NCBI GenBank assembly: GCA_964350195.1
Contig: CAYGJB010000031.1
Coordinates: 1 to 8,434 of the forward strand
Reading direction: 5' to 3'
DNA length: 8,434 nt
Source: JAJCZB01 sp964350195
GTDB taxonomy: Bacteria; Babelota; Babeliae; Babelales; Vermiphilaceae
Shown: piece after piece, positions 1 to 6,248 of the stretch
How positions within the stretch are numbered: the first letter of the stretch is position 1
Layout: the number at the start of each line of letters is the position of its first letter
The notes under the pieces: model-generated
Database searches by the model: none
What the model was told of the DNA's origin: nothing
Seen by the model: the letters and a program-made list of their open reading frames with translations, nothing else
Made by a program: the position numbers and the translations under genes

Positions 1-75
1 ACCAAAAAGCTCGCTATTCTATTTGTTTATGCTCTGTTTTCAATCTCATGTGTTGCAGTTTCGCATCTTCCCTAG
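1..75 (+). CDS. Possible 3' end of a short exported/lipoprotein-like reading frame (partial)
   Basis: The first frame is open from the window edge to a TAG at 73-75 and reads TKKLAILFVYALFSISCVAV followed by SHLP. The visible peptide looks like the start of an exported protein: two lysines, a hydrophobic run, then an S-I-S-C stretch resembling a loose lipobox. It stops only seven residues after the cysteine. Either this is a very short lipoprotein, or the remnant of a gene cut by a premature stop, or a chance open frame. The true start lies outside the window, so none of these can be excluded. No function can be assigned. Confidence 0.2.
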   Translation, partial: TKKLAILFVYALFSISCVAVSHLP

Positions 76-80
76 TCTTC

Positions 81-108
81 TTGACTTAGTCTTTCAAAAC
101 CTTATATG
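81..108 (+). promoter_or_regulatory. Candidate sigma70-type promoter for the 846-residue protein gene
   Basis: A TTGACT hexamer at 81-86 matches five of six positions of the -35 consensus. It is followed after 16 bp by TATATG at 103-108 as the -10 element. Transcription would begin near 115 and leave a leader of about 45 bases before the start at 160, which carries a clear Shine-Dalgarno sequence. The call rests on sequence match and position only; AT-rich DNA yields such matches by chance. Confidence 0.45.
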
Positions 109-159
109 GTGGGAAAGATCTACTAAATAAAAAAGACCTACAATAAGAAGGATCGATGA

Positions 160-2700
160 ATGAAGTTTAATATATATTCCATTGTTGCATGTATTTTACT
201 GTTTTCTTCTCAGCCTGAGCTCCAAAGCAACGCAAAAAAAGAGAAAACAGCTCAACTAAAGCCAACTGATTCAGAAGTGAACAAAGTCATTAACCAAATC
301 AAAAATGGTAAGTTACCAACGTCATTACTCGGACCCCTTGGAGATCTTCTGAATAAAGTTGGTAAAACTATTCTAAGCGGTGACATCATTGGTATTCAAA
401 CGGCAAATCTAGGTAAGCTGCCAAGAGAGCTGAGTCCTAAAAAAGCCGTTGCCTTAAGCGGAAAAGTCACCTTCTTAAAAGAAACCGTCGACTGTAAAGT
501 TATCTTTGGCAAAGAAGTTGATTCAATAGGAAAAGCTCGTATGGGATTCAGTCTTGATGTTGCTCTTGGCAAAAGCTACAAAGTCAGCGACATGTCTTTC
601 CTCACCTCACTAGGTGTTCCTGCATCCACTCTTAACAAGTTTGGCGATATTGATTTGCCACAACCTCACATTATCTTTTCAACCTTTGACTCATATACTG
701 ATCCAAATAGTGGCGTTGCATACAAGGCAGGTATAACACTATCCACCAAAACAAAAGTTGCCACATTAATGAACATGGTTAAGAAGGAAGTAAACAACTT
801 GACAGGAGGTAATGCTGACAAGTTGCCCTTTTTAGCAAAAGTAAGCGATACCTCTCCTGTAGTATTTAACATTGCCGTAGGCTTTAAAGGCACTAACTTT
901 CAAAGCTTTAGTGGAGAGATAGCTCTTCCAATGGAAGCTGGTATAGATTTAGCAAAGCTACGCGCACAAGAAAAGAAGTTTAAGCCAAAAATAAAAGCCC
1001 CGTTTAGCGATCTTAATAAACCAATAAAAGAAGTAACGGGCCTCCTGAGTAAAGCTCCTATAAGTAGTATTAAATCAATAGCTGTTGGAAACTTTCTTGC
1101 CTCAGTAGGAATTGTTAGTAATAGCTTTAAGCTTTCTTTTGGTGCCGAAATTAATGTTACAACAAACACAGGTACCCATTACGGTATGAGAGGAACAATA
1201 GGTCTTACTCCAAAACAACTTGCAATTGAATTACAGAAATCGCCTTCAATTAAATCAATGCCAATGGGTGGAGGAGTATCAATAGAAAACATAGCTCTTG
1301 CTACCTATACAGACTTTAAGCTTCTTGCTTCAAGCGGAATCCCATTCTCTGGTCTTGGCTTACTTGGAGAAGTAAAGTTTCCATTTGAAGGAGATAAGGT
1401 AACAATCGGGCTCGCAGGAAAAATAGAAGTATCGGGTGACTTCATGCTCATGGGAAATGTAAAGAACCTTGATACCAAAAAAATGGCCGTATTCAATGCC
1501 CAGCTCATCCAAAACTTGGCACATGCAGTTAAATTTGATACAAGTGCTCTTACCAAAGCAATGAAGAATATGCCTCGTATAGTAATCAATGATGGATTAA
1601 TATATGTATCAACAAAAGAAGCCAATTTGGGTGGCCGTATCTTCCCACTGGGACTTGGTGTATCACTCGATGTACTGATTAATGATATGAAAGCTAAAAT
1701 GGCCATAGCCGGCAATACTCAAGAGCTATCGATGATGGGGTACCTATCAAAAATATCAAATCCTTATATTGTTATAAGTGGCGCAGGTCCCGATAAAAAA
1801 TTTGGCACTAATGACGACGGCCCATTAATTGATTTTCAAATATCTTCTACTGATCCATTAAAAGCTAAGTTCTATGCAACGTCTAAAGTCACGCTTCCTC
1901 CAGTAAAAATCTCAGGACAAGGAAACATGTATCTTACCCCTGTAGAAATCGATGCAAGCTTCAGCTCACAAATTGCCAACTTATTCAAAGCTCAATTTGA
2001 AGTAGCATTTAATCCAAGAAATATTCCAGCATCGAAGATTAGCTTTGAACTAAATAGTACTGAAAGAAAAAACTTTATTGGTAAGGTATTCACTCAACTA
2101 GATCAAGAGATTAAAAAAGCTCAAAAAGGTGCTGCTAAAATATTGCTTGTTCCATTGAGAGCAATCACTAAAGAACTAGGCAAGGGAATAAGTAAACTTA
2201 ATATCCAAATTCCATCACGTATATTTGCAAATCTTACCGCCAAAACATGGTCCGGGTCTATGGAGATCAAGGGTGGCTCTATTACCCTTCCTGGAATTGG
2301 CAAAATAAATCTTAATGTGCCAACTATTTCTTTTTCTCTCAAACAACCCGAACAAATCATTACTAAACTAGCCGAGAAGTGGGCTAAAGTAATGATTGGT
2401 AATGTCACATCATCTTTCACAAAAACAGCCGAAAAAGTGAAAGAGAAGGCAGAAGAGGTAAAGAAGATTGCTGAAGAAAAGGTTAAAGAGCTTGCAACTG
2501 AAACAAAAAGAAAAGCTGCTGCTGTTGCCAAAGAAGCTAAGAAAGTTAAAGATGCCGCCGAGAAGAAAGCTAAAGAGGTAGCTGCTGCTGCTGCAAGAGA
2601 AGCTAAAAAAGTTAAAGATGCAGCGGCAGCCGCTGCAAAAGCTGCTGCTCAAAAAGCTAAGTCCGTAATTAAAGATGTTGGAAGCTTCTTTGGCTTCTAG
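160..2700 (+). CDS. Large exported beta-rich protein with C-terminal 11-mer amphipathic helix, function unknown
   Basis: I do not recognise this 846-residue protein as a named family. The start is well supported: AGAAGG at 146-151 sits 8 bases before the ATG. Residues 1 to about 25 form a signal peptide (MKFN, hydrophobic core IVACILLF, possible cleavage after QSNA), so export is expected. Residues 40-740 alternate hydrophobic and polar residues, are rich in Gly, Ser, Lys and Thr, and have few cysteines, consistent with a mostly beta body. Segments near 180-200 and 485-510 look alike (Gly, aromatic, then G-[IL]-x-[LV]-S) and may be diverged modules. A GPDKKFGTNDD stretch at 543-553 resembles acidic Ca-loop-like motifs. 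Residues 756-843 are a continuous Ala/Lys/Glu helix in 11-residue units, ending in a hydrophobic GSFFGF. It appears monocistronic, between its own promoter and terminator. A surface or lipid-associated role is conceivable but only inferred. Confidence 0.85.
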   Translation: MKFNIYSIVACILLFSSQPELQSNAKKEKTAQLKPTDSEVNKVINQIKNGKLPTSLLGPLGDLLNKVGKTILSGDIIGIQTANLGKLPRELSPKKAVALSGKVTFLKETVDCKVIFGKEVDSIGKARMGFSLDVALGKSYKVSDMSFLTSLGVPASTLNKFGDIDLPQPHIIFSTFDSYTDPNSGVAYKAGITLSTKTKVATLMNMVKKEVNNLTGGNADKLPFLAKVSDTSPVVFNIAVGFKGTNFQSFSGEIALPMEAGIDLAKLRAQEKKFKPKIKAPFSDLNKPIKEVTGLLSKAPISSIKSIAVGNFLASVGIVSNSFKLSFGAEINVTTNTGTHYGMRGTIGLTPKQLAIELQKSPSIKSMPMGGGVSIENIALATYTDFKLLASSGIPFSGLGLLGEVKFPFEGDKVTIGLAGKIEVSGDFMLMGNVKNLDTKKMAVFNAQLIQNLAHAVKFDTSALTKAMKNMPRIVINDGLIYVSTKEANLGGRIFPLGLGVSLDVLINDMKAKMAIAGNTQELSMMGYLSKISNPYIVISGAGPDKKFGTNDDGPLIDFQISSTDPLKAKFYATSKVTLPPVKISGQGNMYLTPVEIDASFSSQIANLFKAQFEVAFNPRNIPASKISFELNSTERKNFIGKVFTQLDQEIKKAQKGAAKILLVPLRAITKELGKGISKLNIQIPSRIFANLTAKTWSGSMEIKGGSITLPGIGKINLNVPTISFSLKQPEQIITKLAEKWAKVMIGNVTSSFTKTAEKVKEKAEEVKKIAEEKVKELATETKRKAAAVAKEAKKVKDAAEKKAKEVAAAAAREAKKVKDAAAAAAKAAAQKAKSVIKDVGSFFGF
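2425..2688 (+). repeat. Eight 11-residue (33 bp) coding repeats forming an amphipathic helix
   Basis: Residues 756-843 of the 846-residue protein divide into eight units of 11: TAEKVKEKAEE, VKKIAEEKVKE, LATETKRKAAA, VAKEAKKVKDA, AEKKAKEVAAA, AAREAKKVKDA, AAAAAKAAAQK and AKSVIKDVGSF. The nonapeptide EAKKVKDAA recurs exactly 22 residues apart (DNA 2533-2559 and 2599-2625), which shows the underlying 66 bp repeat. An 11-residue period is typical of LEA group 3, apolipoprotein and synuclein helices, which lie on membranes, as opposed to the 7-residue period of coiled coils. The last two units are degenerate. Confidence 0.65.
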
Positions 2701-2717
2701 TACTTGATCATGTAAAA

Positions 2718-2757
2718 TCATTAAAAAGCCCCGATTAATTTCGGAGCTTTTTAATGA
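2718..2757 (+). terminator. Strong, nearly symmetrical intrinsic terminator
   Basis: The 12-base arm TCATTAAAAAGC at 2718-2729 pairs perfectly with GCTTTTTAATGA at 2746-2757. After a single C/A mismatch, CCGA (2731-2734) pairs with TCGG (2741-2744) around a TTAATT loop. The descending arm contains five Ts and the ascending arm five As, so it could stop transcription from either side. It begins 17 bases after the stop codon of the 846-residue protein gene. Confidence 0.85.
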
Positions 2758-2762
2758 TAACT

Positions 2763-2792
2763 CTAGGCTCTGTGAACAAATTTTTATCTGAC
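2763..2792 (-). repeat. Orphan terminus of a second IS5-type element (inverted right end)
   Basis: CTAG at 2763-2766 is followed by GGCTCTGTGAACAAA (from 2766), the same terminal repeat as the intact element at 2954. The next bases, TATCTGAC (2785-2792), do not match the left end of that element. They match the reverse complement of its right end, where GTCAGATAA encodes the last residues (V-R-stop) of the transposase. This is therefore the right tip of a related element in the opposite orientation. Similarity ends at 2792, so only about 27 bp of the element survive. Its CTAG border shows the same target preference as the intact copy. Confidence 0.65.
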
Positions 2793-2844
2793 AGGACTTC
2801 CGCAACTAGCTAAAAGATCCATCTAATTCAGGCTTTTCAAAAAA

Positions 2845-2899
2845 TTGGACTCCCCTAAACTTGATTTATCACTAAAAAATCAAAAAAGGGAGAGTTCAA
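2845..2899 (+). promoter_or_regulatory. Leader hairpin hiding the ribosome binding site of the interrupted small ORF
   Basis: TTGGACTCCCC (2845-2855) can pair with GGGAGAGTTCAA (2888-2899) through eleven base pairs, including one G-U, with a single bulged A at 2891. Inside it, TTGATTT (2861-2867) pairs perfectly with AAATCAA (2877-2883). The descending arm contains the Shine-Dalgarno sequence GGGAGAG (2888-2894) and the first base of the ATG at 2899, so the folded RNA should block translation. Insertion elements often use such structures to stop translation from read-through transcripts, so this may be the left edge of an older mobile element. Confidence 0.45.
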
Positions 2900-2953
2900 T
2901 GTTCAGCAAAACTGAACGTCAATCAATTTACCCAACTGCATTATTATTGTCTA

Positions 2954-2972
2954 GGCTCTGTGAACAAATTTT
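2954..2972 (+). repeat. Left terminal inverted repeat of the IS5-type element
   Basis: This 19 bp left end matches the right end with two mismatches (positions 3 and 16 from the tip). Including the preceding T-CTAG, a 23 bp block at 2950-2972 is an exact direct repeat of 2762-2784 at the orphan terminus, 188 bp upstream. Confidence 0.85.
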
Positions 2973-2976
2973 AAAA

Positions 2977-3034
2977 GAAGCTTAAAAAAAGATAAGCTTC
3001 CTTCAAAAAACCACCAAGTTTCAGAAAGGAAGCT
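2977..3034 (+). promoter_or_regulatory. Alternative stems around the transposase ribosome binding site
   Basis: AGCTTCCTT (2995-3003) is perfectly complementary to AAGGAAGCT (3026-3034), which contains the transposase Shine-Dalgarno sequence AAGGA (3026-3030), 7 bases before the ATG at 3038. Folding this stem would hide the ribosome site. A competing stem pairs GAAGCTT (2977-2983) with AAGCTTC (2994-3000) and uses the same strand as the sequestering arm, so the two cannot form together. This could tune or restrict transposase translation. The pairing is seen in the sequence; the regulatory role is inferred. Confidence 0.5.
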
Positions 3035-3037
3035 GTA

Positions 3038-3781
3038 ATGCATTACCTGATTAAGGATAGCGAATTTGAAGTGATTTTTGAAATTTTGAAATCAATCAAA
3101 GGAATTCATACAAGATGCAAAAATTGTCTTCGTAATTTTATTGAAGCAGTTTGCTACATCTTTAGAAGTGGCTGCCAGTGGAGAGTATTGCCAAAAGAGT
3201 ATGGATCTTGGCGAGCAATTCACAAAAGGTTTAAAGCTTGGAGTGGGCGTGGAATTTGGGAAAAAGTATTCAAAAAAACGCAAATTAATCCTGATATGGA
3301 ATGGGTAATGATTGATTCAACGATTGTCAGAGCTCATGCTTGCTCAGCAGGTCTTTCCCAAGAAAGAGAAGCCTTAGGTCGAAGTAAGGGTGGTTTTTCT
3401 ACTAAAATTCACGCTTTAACTGATGCACTCGGTAATCCATTGAAATTCATTCTAACACCAGGTCAGCAAGCTGATATTACACAGGCAAATCAACTTATAA
3501 ATGATGTTTTTGATGCCGATTGCTTAGCTGACAAAGGATATGTATCAAAGCAGTTAGTTTTTGCACTCAAAATCAGAAATTGTACTCCTGTAATCCCTTC
3601 TCGAAGCAATGCCAAAGAACCTTTAGAATACGACAAAATACTCTATCAAGAGCGAAATGCAATTGAACGTTTCTTTGGAAAGATAAAGCATTTTAGGAGA
3701 ATATTCTCCCGCTATGAGAAGCTTGCACGATCCTATTTATCTTTCTTGCATTTTGTAGGAGCATTAATATGGGTCAGATAA
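3038..3781 (+). CDS. IS5-family DDE transposase
   Basis: This 247-residue transposase should cut and join the ends of the 845 bp element that encodes it. The DDE triad is visible as D93 in MIDSTIVRAH, D165 in LADKGY and E210 in RNAIERFF. The surrounding Y203-x2-R206-x3-E210-x6-K217 spacing fits the Y(2)R(3)E(6)K signature of IS5/IS4-type enzymes exactly. An N-terminal helix-rich segment with the family motif FRSGCQWRVLPKEYGSW (residues 42-58) precedes the catalytic fold. Length is usual for the group. It is a single uninterrupted frame, without the two-frame arrangement found in some IS427 relatives. The start at 3038 follows GAAAGGAAG at good spacing. No catalytic residue is missing, so it is probably functional. 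Confidence 0.93.
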   Translation: MHYLIKDSEFEVIFEILKSIKGIHTRCKNCLRNFIEAVCYIFRSGCQWRVLPKEYGSWRAIHKRFKAWSGRGIWEKVFKKTQINPDMEWVMIDSTIVRAHACSAGLSQEREALGRSKGGFSTKIHALTDALGNPLKFILTPGQQADITQANQLINDVFDADCLADKGYVSKQLVFALKIRNCTPVIPSRSNAKEPLEYDKILYQERNAIERFFGKIKHFRRIFSRYEKLARSYLSFLHFVGALIWVR

Positions 3782-3798
3782 ATTTTGTTCACAGAACC
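3780..3798 (-). repeat. Right terminal inverted repeat of the IS5-type element
   Basis: This 19 bp end, read on the opposite strand, begins GGTTCTGTGAACAAA and is flanked outside by TAG. It overlaps the last two bases of the transposase TAA codon (3779-3781), so the coding region runs right to the element tip. Confidence 0.85.
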
Positions 3799-3887
3799 TA
3801 GTCTATGCCCTATTATAAAGCCGTCCAATTTTTAATTGATACTGCTTTGTAGTTGAAGTATGGTTGAGTTCGTAATGAATGTGATCT

Positions 3888-3915
3888 TTGCTCAGAGAAG
3901 TAACAATGCTATATA
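3888..3915 (+). promoter_or_regulatory. Candidate promoter for the tandem beta-helix/propeller genes
   Basis: TTGCTC at 3888-3893 is a weak -35 match. After 16 bp it is followed by TATATA (3910-3915), preceded by TG at 3907-3908 in the extended -10 arrangement (TGnTATATA). Initiation near 3922 would leave about 43 bases before the ATG at 3965. It lies outside the IS and would drive both downstream genes. It is incompatible with translation from the further upstream ATG at 3860. AT-rich sequence makes chance matches likely. Confidence 0.35.
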
Positions 3916-3964
3916 TTATCTTATAGTTCTTATAAACGATTTATTTAAAAAAGCGAGAGAACAT

Positions 3965-6220
3965 ATGAAGAGGTACCTATTTTTTCTAATGGCTGTTCTT
4001 TTGAATAGGGGAGCATTAACACTGCAGAAAGATAGTTCTGATATCGGACTGATTTATAGCGGTAGTATCAATGCACAAGACTTAGAGAATATTGCATTAG
4101 AAGCAGCCTTAGATCACAGCCCTCACAATCGCTCTGTATACTCATATAATACAATAAATACTCCCGGCTCTTATAGTCTTGCAGGCAACGTTTCCAACCA
4201 GATAACGATTTCATCAGGCAATGTAACACTGGATATGAGAGGTCACACTATTAGTGATGGTATAAATGGCATTATTCTTAATGAAGGCCTTGAGAACATA
4301 ACCCTTAAAAATGGCACTATAGCCTCTGTGAGCAATGATGGCATTCAGATAAATGCAAACTGCAATAACATACTGCTCAAAAATATTACTATTAAGAATG
4401 CATTACGAGGTATCAGCTTTGATACCTCTTCTTATAGCACTGTAAGCAACTGCGACTTAATCCAGAACACTACAGGACTAGAGGCGCAAGCATCACATAA
4501 CATTTACATTGAAGAATGTACCGCGCTTGCAAACACAAACGCCGGTTTTTCGCTCGTTACCAGCAGCACCTGCTCTCTTGCTGGTTGCACCTCACTTTCA
4601 ACTGGTGATAGCAATACCAATAGCTCTGGTATTGGTTCGTTTGTTTTTGGTTTTGTTTCAAGCGGAGGATCCGGCAACATCTTTAAAAATTGCATAGCAA
4701 ATAGCACCTTAAATCTTTCTTCTATAGAATATAACACCGTTGTAGCAGGCTTTGCTCTCAGAGATAATGAACAATGCTCAATGATCATTTCATCAGAAGC
4801 GGGAAACAGTACAGCAAGCCCAAATGGTTTTACTGTACCAATTGGCATCCTTCTAGAAGAAAGCATTGATTCCACTATAACGATAACTAGTGCATTTGGC
4901 TCAGATGATATTCGAGCGGTTGATTGGTCTCCGGATGGAAAGTATATCGCATTTGGGCGAGATGGACTTAGTGGAGGAATAATAGATGAAGACTTACAGA
5001 TATTTGAGTATAACTTTGAAAGAGATACGCTTACTCCAATTGTAGGTACCTTAGGAACGTCAGGTTCAATTACTTCTATACGATGGTCTCATAGTGGAAA
5101 ATATGTAATGGTTGGCACCTCAGGCTTTACTGATGAGTTGAAAATTTTTCTATACGATCGATTAGAGCAGAAGCTCTTTTTACTAGCAGAAGAAATTAAT
5201 GCCAGCGAAATAACTAACGTTGCATGGTCAATCGACGATAGATTTGTAATGGCTGTTGGCAACTCTATTTCATCTCCTAGCTCTGACAGTATGCAAATAT
5301 ACAAATTTGATAAGCTGTCACAAACATTAACCTATGTAGTATCGGGCCTCACCGGAGCCTCAAGCACAGATGTACAAGGGTGTGATTGGCACCCACAGCG
5401 TAACGATATCATTGCTATCGCTGGAACAGACTTAGAAGGAACAAGTAATGACGTATATATTTATCAGTTTAATGAAGGCAACAGTACCCTTACACTTCTT
5501 GACTCAGCAGTAATAACACTTGGATTTGGATCAGGACAAAGCTGCAGATGGTCGCCCTGTGGAAACTATTTAGCTGTGAGCTTAGGCTCAGCTCGCCGAG
5601 TACAAATCTATCGCTTTGATTTCACCAATCTCACTATATCTACAGCTGGTACAATAAACCTAAGAGGCACAGTAATAGATGCGCGATGGTCGTCTAATGG
5701 AAAGTATATTGCCGCTGCCGCCACCAGTACCGATGGTAATTTTACTGTCTCATATTATGACAGAGTGCTACAATCCAGCACTACTCTTGCTACTGGATTT
5801 GCTTCAGATCAAGATGTTAACGAAGTTGCATGGTCACCAGATGGTTCTAAGCTAGCAGTAGTCGGAAGCACATTCTCCACTGCCGACTCTGCTGTTATCT
5901 TTTCTGGATTAACCTTTCCGTCTAGAAATGTGATACAGGACAATAAACTCTATTGTAATAGTGGAAATATACTGCCAACCGGTTTTGGTATTTCTGGATC
6001 AAGCATAAGCAACTCAATAAGTAACAATGTCGCTTTTGATAATGTATGTAACTATGCCTTTGTAGCGAATGTTTTTAATCAAACTTATGGTGACGAGCCA
6101 ACACCTCTACAGAACATATCCCTCAGTAGCACCAATCCTATAGCTCAAGGATTTGATCTACCTGTTGAGCTTTATAGGCTTGAAAAATTAGCAGAGAGCT
6201 TGATCGACAATCTTATATAA
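3965..6220 (+). CDS. Exported protein: seven-bladed WSPDG propeller inserted in a right-handed beta-helix (paralogue A)
   Basis: Function is unknown; it is probably a secreted or surface binding protein. I chose the ATG at 3965, giving 751 residues, because it begins a signal-like segment (MKRYLFFLMAVLL) and aligns with the start style of the paralogue at 6249. The frame stays open back to an ATG at 3860, but that adds 35 unlikely residues. Residues 60-300 form a right-handed parallel beta-helix (NosD/PbH1-like) with recurring turns such as NITLKNG, NILLKNITIKN and STVSNCDL. Residues about 302-648 hold seven PD40/WD40-like blades with core tryptophans at 321, 374, 421, 475, 529, 575 and 623. 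Beta-helix sequence resumes at about 650-705 (GFGISGSS, CNYAFVANVFNQ). A short helical tail ends in ESLIDNLI. Residues 22-58 are absent from the paralogue. The ribosome site (GAGAGA) is weak. It lies 28 bp before its paralogue, probably co-transcribed. Confidence 0.85.
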   Translation: MKRYLFFLMAVLLNRGALTLQKDSSDIGLIYSGSINAQDLENIALEAALDHSPHNRSVYSYNTINTPGSYSLAGNVSNQITISSGNVTLDMRGHTISDGINGIILNEGLENITLKNGTIASVSNDGIQINANCNNILLKNITIKNALRGISFDTSSYSTVSNCDLIQNTTGLEAQASHNIYIEECTALANTNAGFSLVTSSTCSLAGCTSLSTGDSNTNSSGIGSFVFGFVSSGGSGNIFKNCIANSTLNLSSIEYNTVVAGFALRDNEQCSMIISSEAGNSTASPNGFTVPIGILLEESIDSTITITSAFGSDDIRAVDWSPDGKYIAFGRDGLSGGIIDEDLQIFEYNFERDTLTPIVGTLGTSGSITSIRWSHSGKYVMVGTSGFTDELKIFLYDRLEQKLFLLAEEINASEITNVAWSIDDRFVMAVGNSISSPSSDSMQIYKFDKLSQTLTYVVSGLTGASSTDVQGCDWHPQRNDIIAIAGTDLEGTSNDVYIYQFNEGNSTLTLLDSAVITLGFGSGQSCRWSPCGNYLAVSLGSARRVQIYRFDFTNLTISTAGTINLRGTVIDARWSSNGKYIAAAATSTDGNFTVSYYDRVLQSSTTLATGFASDQDVNEVAWSPDGSKLAVVGSTFSTADSAVIFSGLTFPSRNVIQDNKLYCNSGNILPTGFGISGSSISNSISNNVAFDNVCNYAFVANVFNQTYGDEPTPLQNISLSSTNPIAQGFDLPVELYRLEKLAESLIDNLI
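4868..5908 (+). other. Inserted seven-bladed propeller domain, paralogue A
   Basis: Seven repeats of about 46-54 residues share a core of two hydrophobics, W-S-x-[DSN]-[GD]-[KR]-[YF]-[ILV], and a later strand of the type I-Y-x-F-D. The first (VDWSPDGKYIAFG) and last (VAWSPDGSKLAVVG) are canonical, and the fourth is distinctive (CDWHPQRNDIIAIAG). Seven blades make a closed ring. The final strand (AVIFSG) leads straight back into beta-helix sequence, so both domain ends emerge close together, as expected for an insertion. Confidence 0.75.
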
Positions 6221-6248
6221 AATTTGATTAAATAAAAAAGGATATCAT

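Larger units (their letters stand above)
2954..3798 (+). mobile_element. Complete 845 bp insertion sequence, IS5 family (IS427-like)
   Basis: The element is bounded by 19 bp imperfect inverted repeats: GGCTCTGTGAACAAATTTT on the left, and GGTTCTGTGAACAAAATTT as the reverse complement of the right. They agree at 17 of 19 positions. CTAG is present at both junctions (2951-2954 and 3798-3801). The shared G/C makes the exact boundary ambiguous: the target duplication could be read as TA or as CTAG, and both are known in IS5 groups. One intact transposase gene fills almost the whole element, and its stop codon lies within the right repeat. Length, repeat style and transposase motifs fit small IS5-family members. 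Intact ends and reading frame suggest a fairly recent, possibly still mobile copy. Confidence 0.9.
2899..3835 (+). pseudogene. Small reading frame split by the IS5-type insertion
   Basis: An ATG at 2899 follows GGGAGAG with 4 bases of spacing and opens a frame reading MFSKTERQSIYPTALLLS, which runs into the IS at 2954. Removing the element and one CTAG copy joins 2954 to 3802. The frame then continues as SLCPIIKPSNF and stops with TAA at 3833-3835, giving 29 residues. In the present sequence the frame enters the IS and stops at 2983-2985 (fusion tail RLCEQILKEA). A good ribosome site and a structured leader suggest a real translation start. The short length suggests a tiny peptide or the 5' remnant of a decayed transposase. 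I do not recognise the family. Confidence 0.35.

Noticed and set aside
156..170. ATG at 156 starting a four-codon frame (M-N-E-V-stop) overlapping the start at 160
   Set aside because: It is only 4 bases from the Shine-Dalgarno sequence, against 8 for the ATG at 160, and yields no meaningful product. It is most likely coincidental, although a minor leader effect cannot be excluded.
1305..1715. Minus-strand open frame of 136 codons inside the 846-residue protein gene
   Set aside because: It is antisense to a well-supported coding region, with no ribosome site or recognisable domain. The similar minus-strand frames at 666-1169, 2121-2531, 4504-4875 and 6905-7171 were rejected for the same reason.
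2410..2805. Cysteine/serine/phenylalanine-rich open frame on the minus strand
   Set aside because: It is the antisense shadow of the Ala/Lys/Glu-rich 11-mer repeats. Its composition is an artefact of repeated GCT/AAA codons on the other strand, and it crosses the terminator and the IS relic.
2766..3798. A larger mobile unit running from the orphan tip to the right repeat of the intact IS
   Set aside because: The orphan tip carries internal sequence of the right end, not the left end, and an intact left repeat with CTAG exists at 2951-2972. The 845 bp element is therefore complete in itself.
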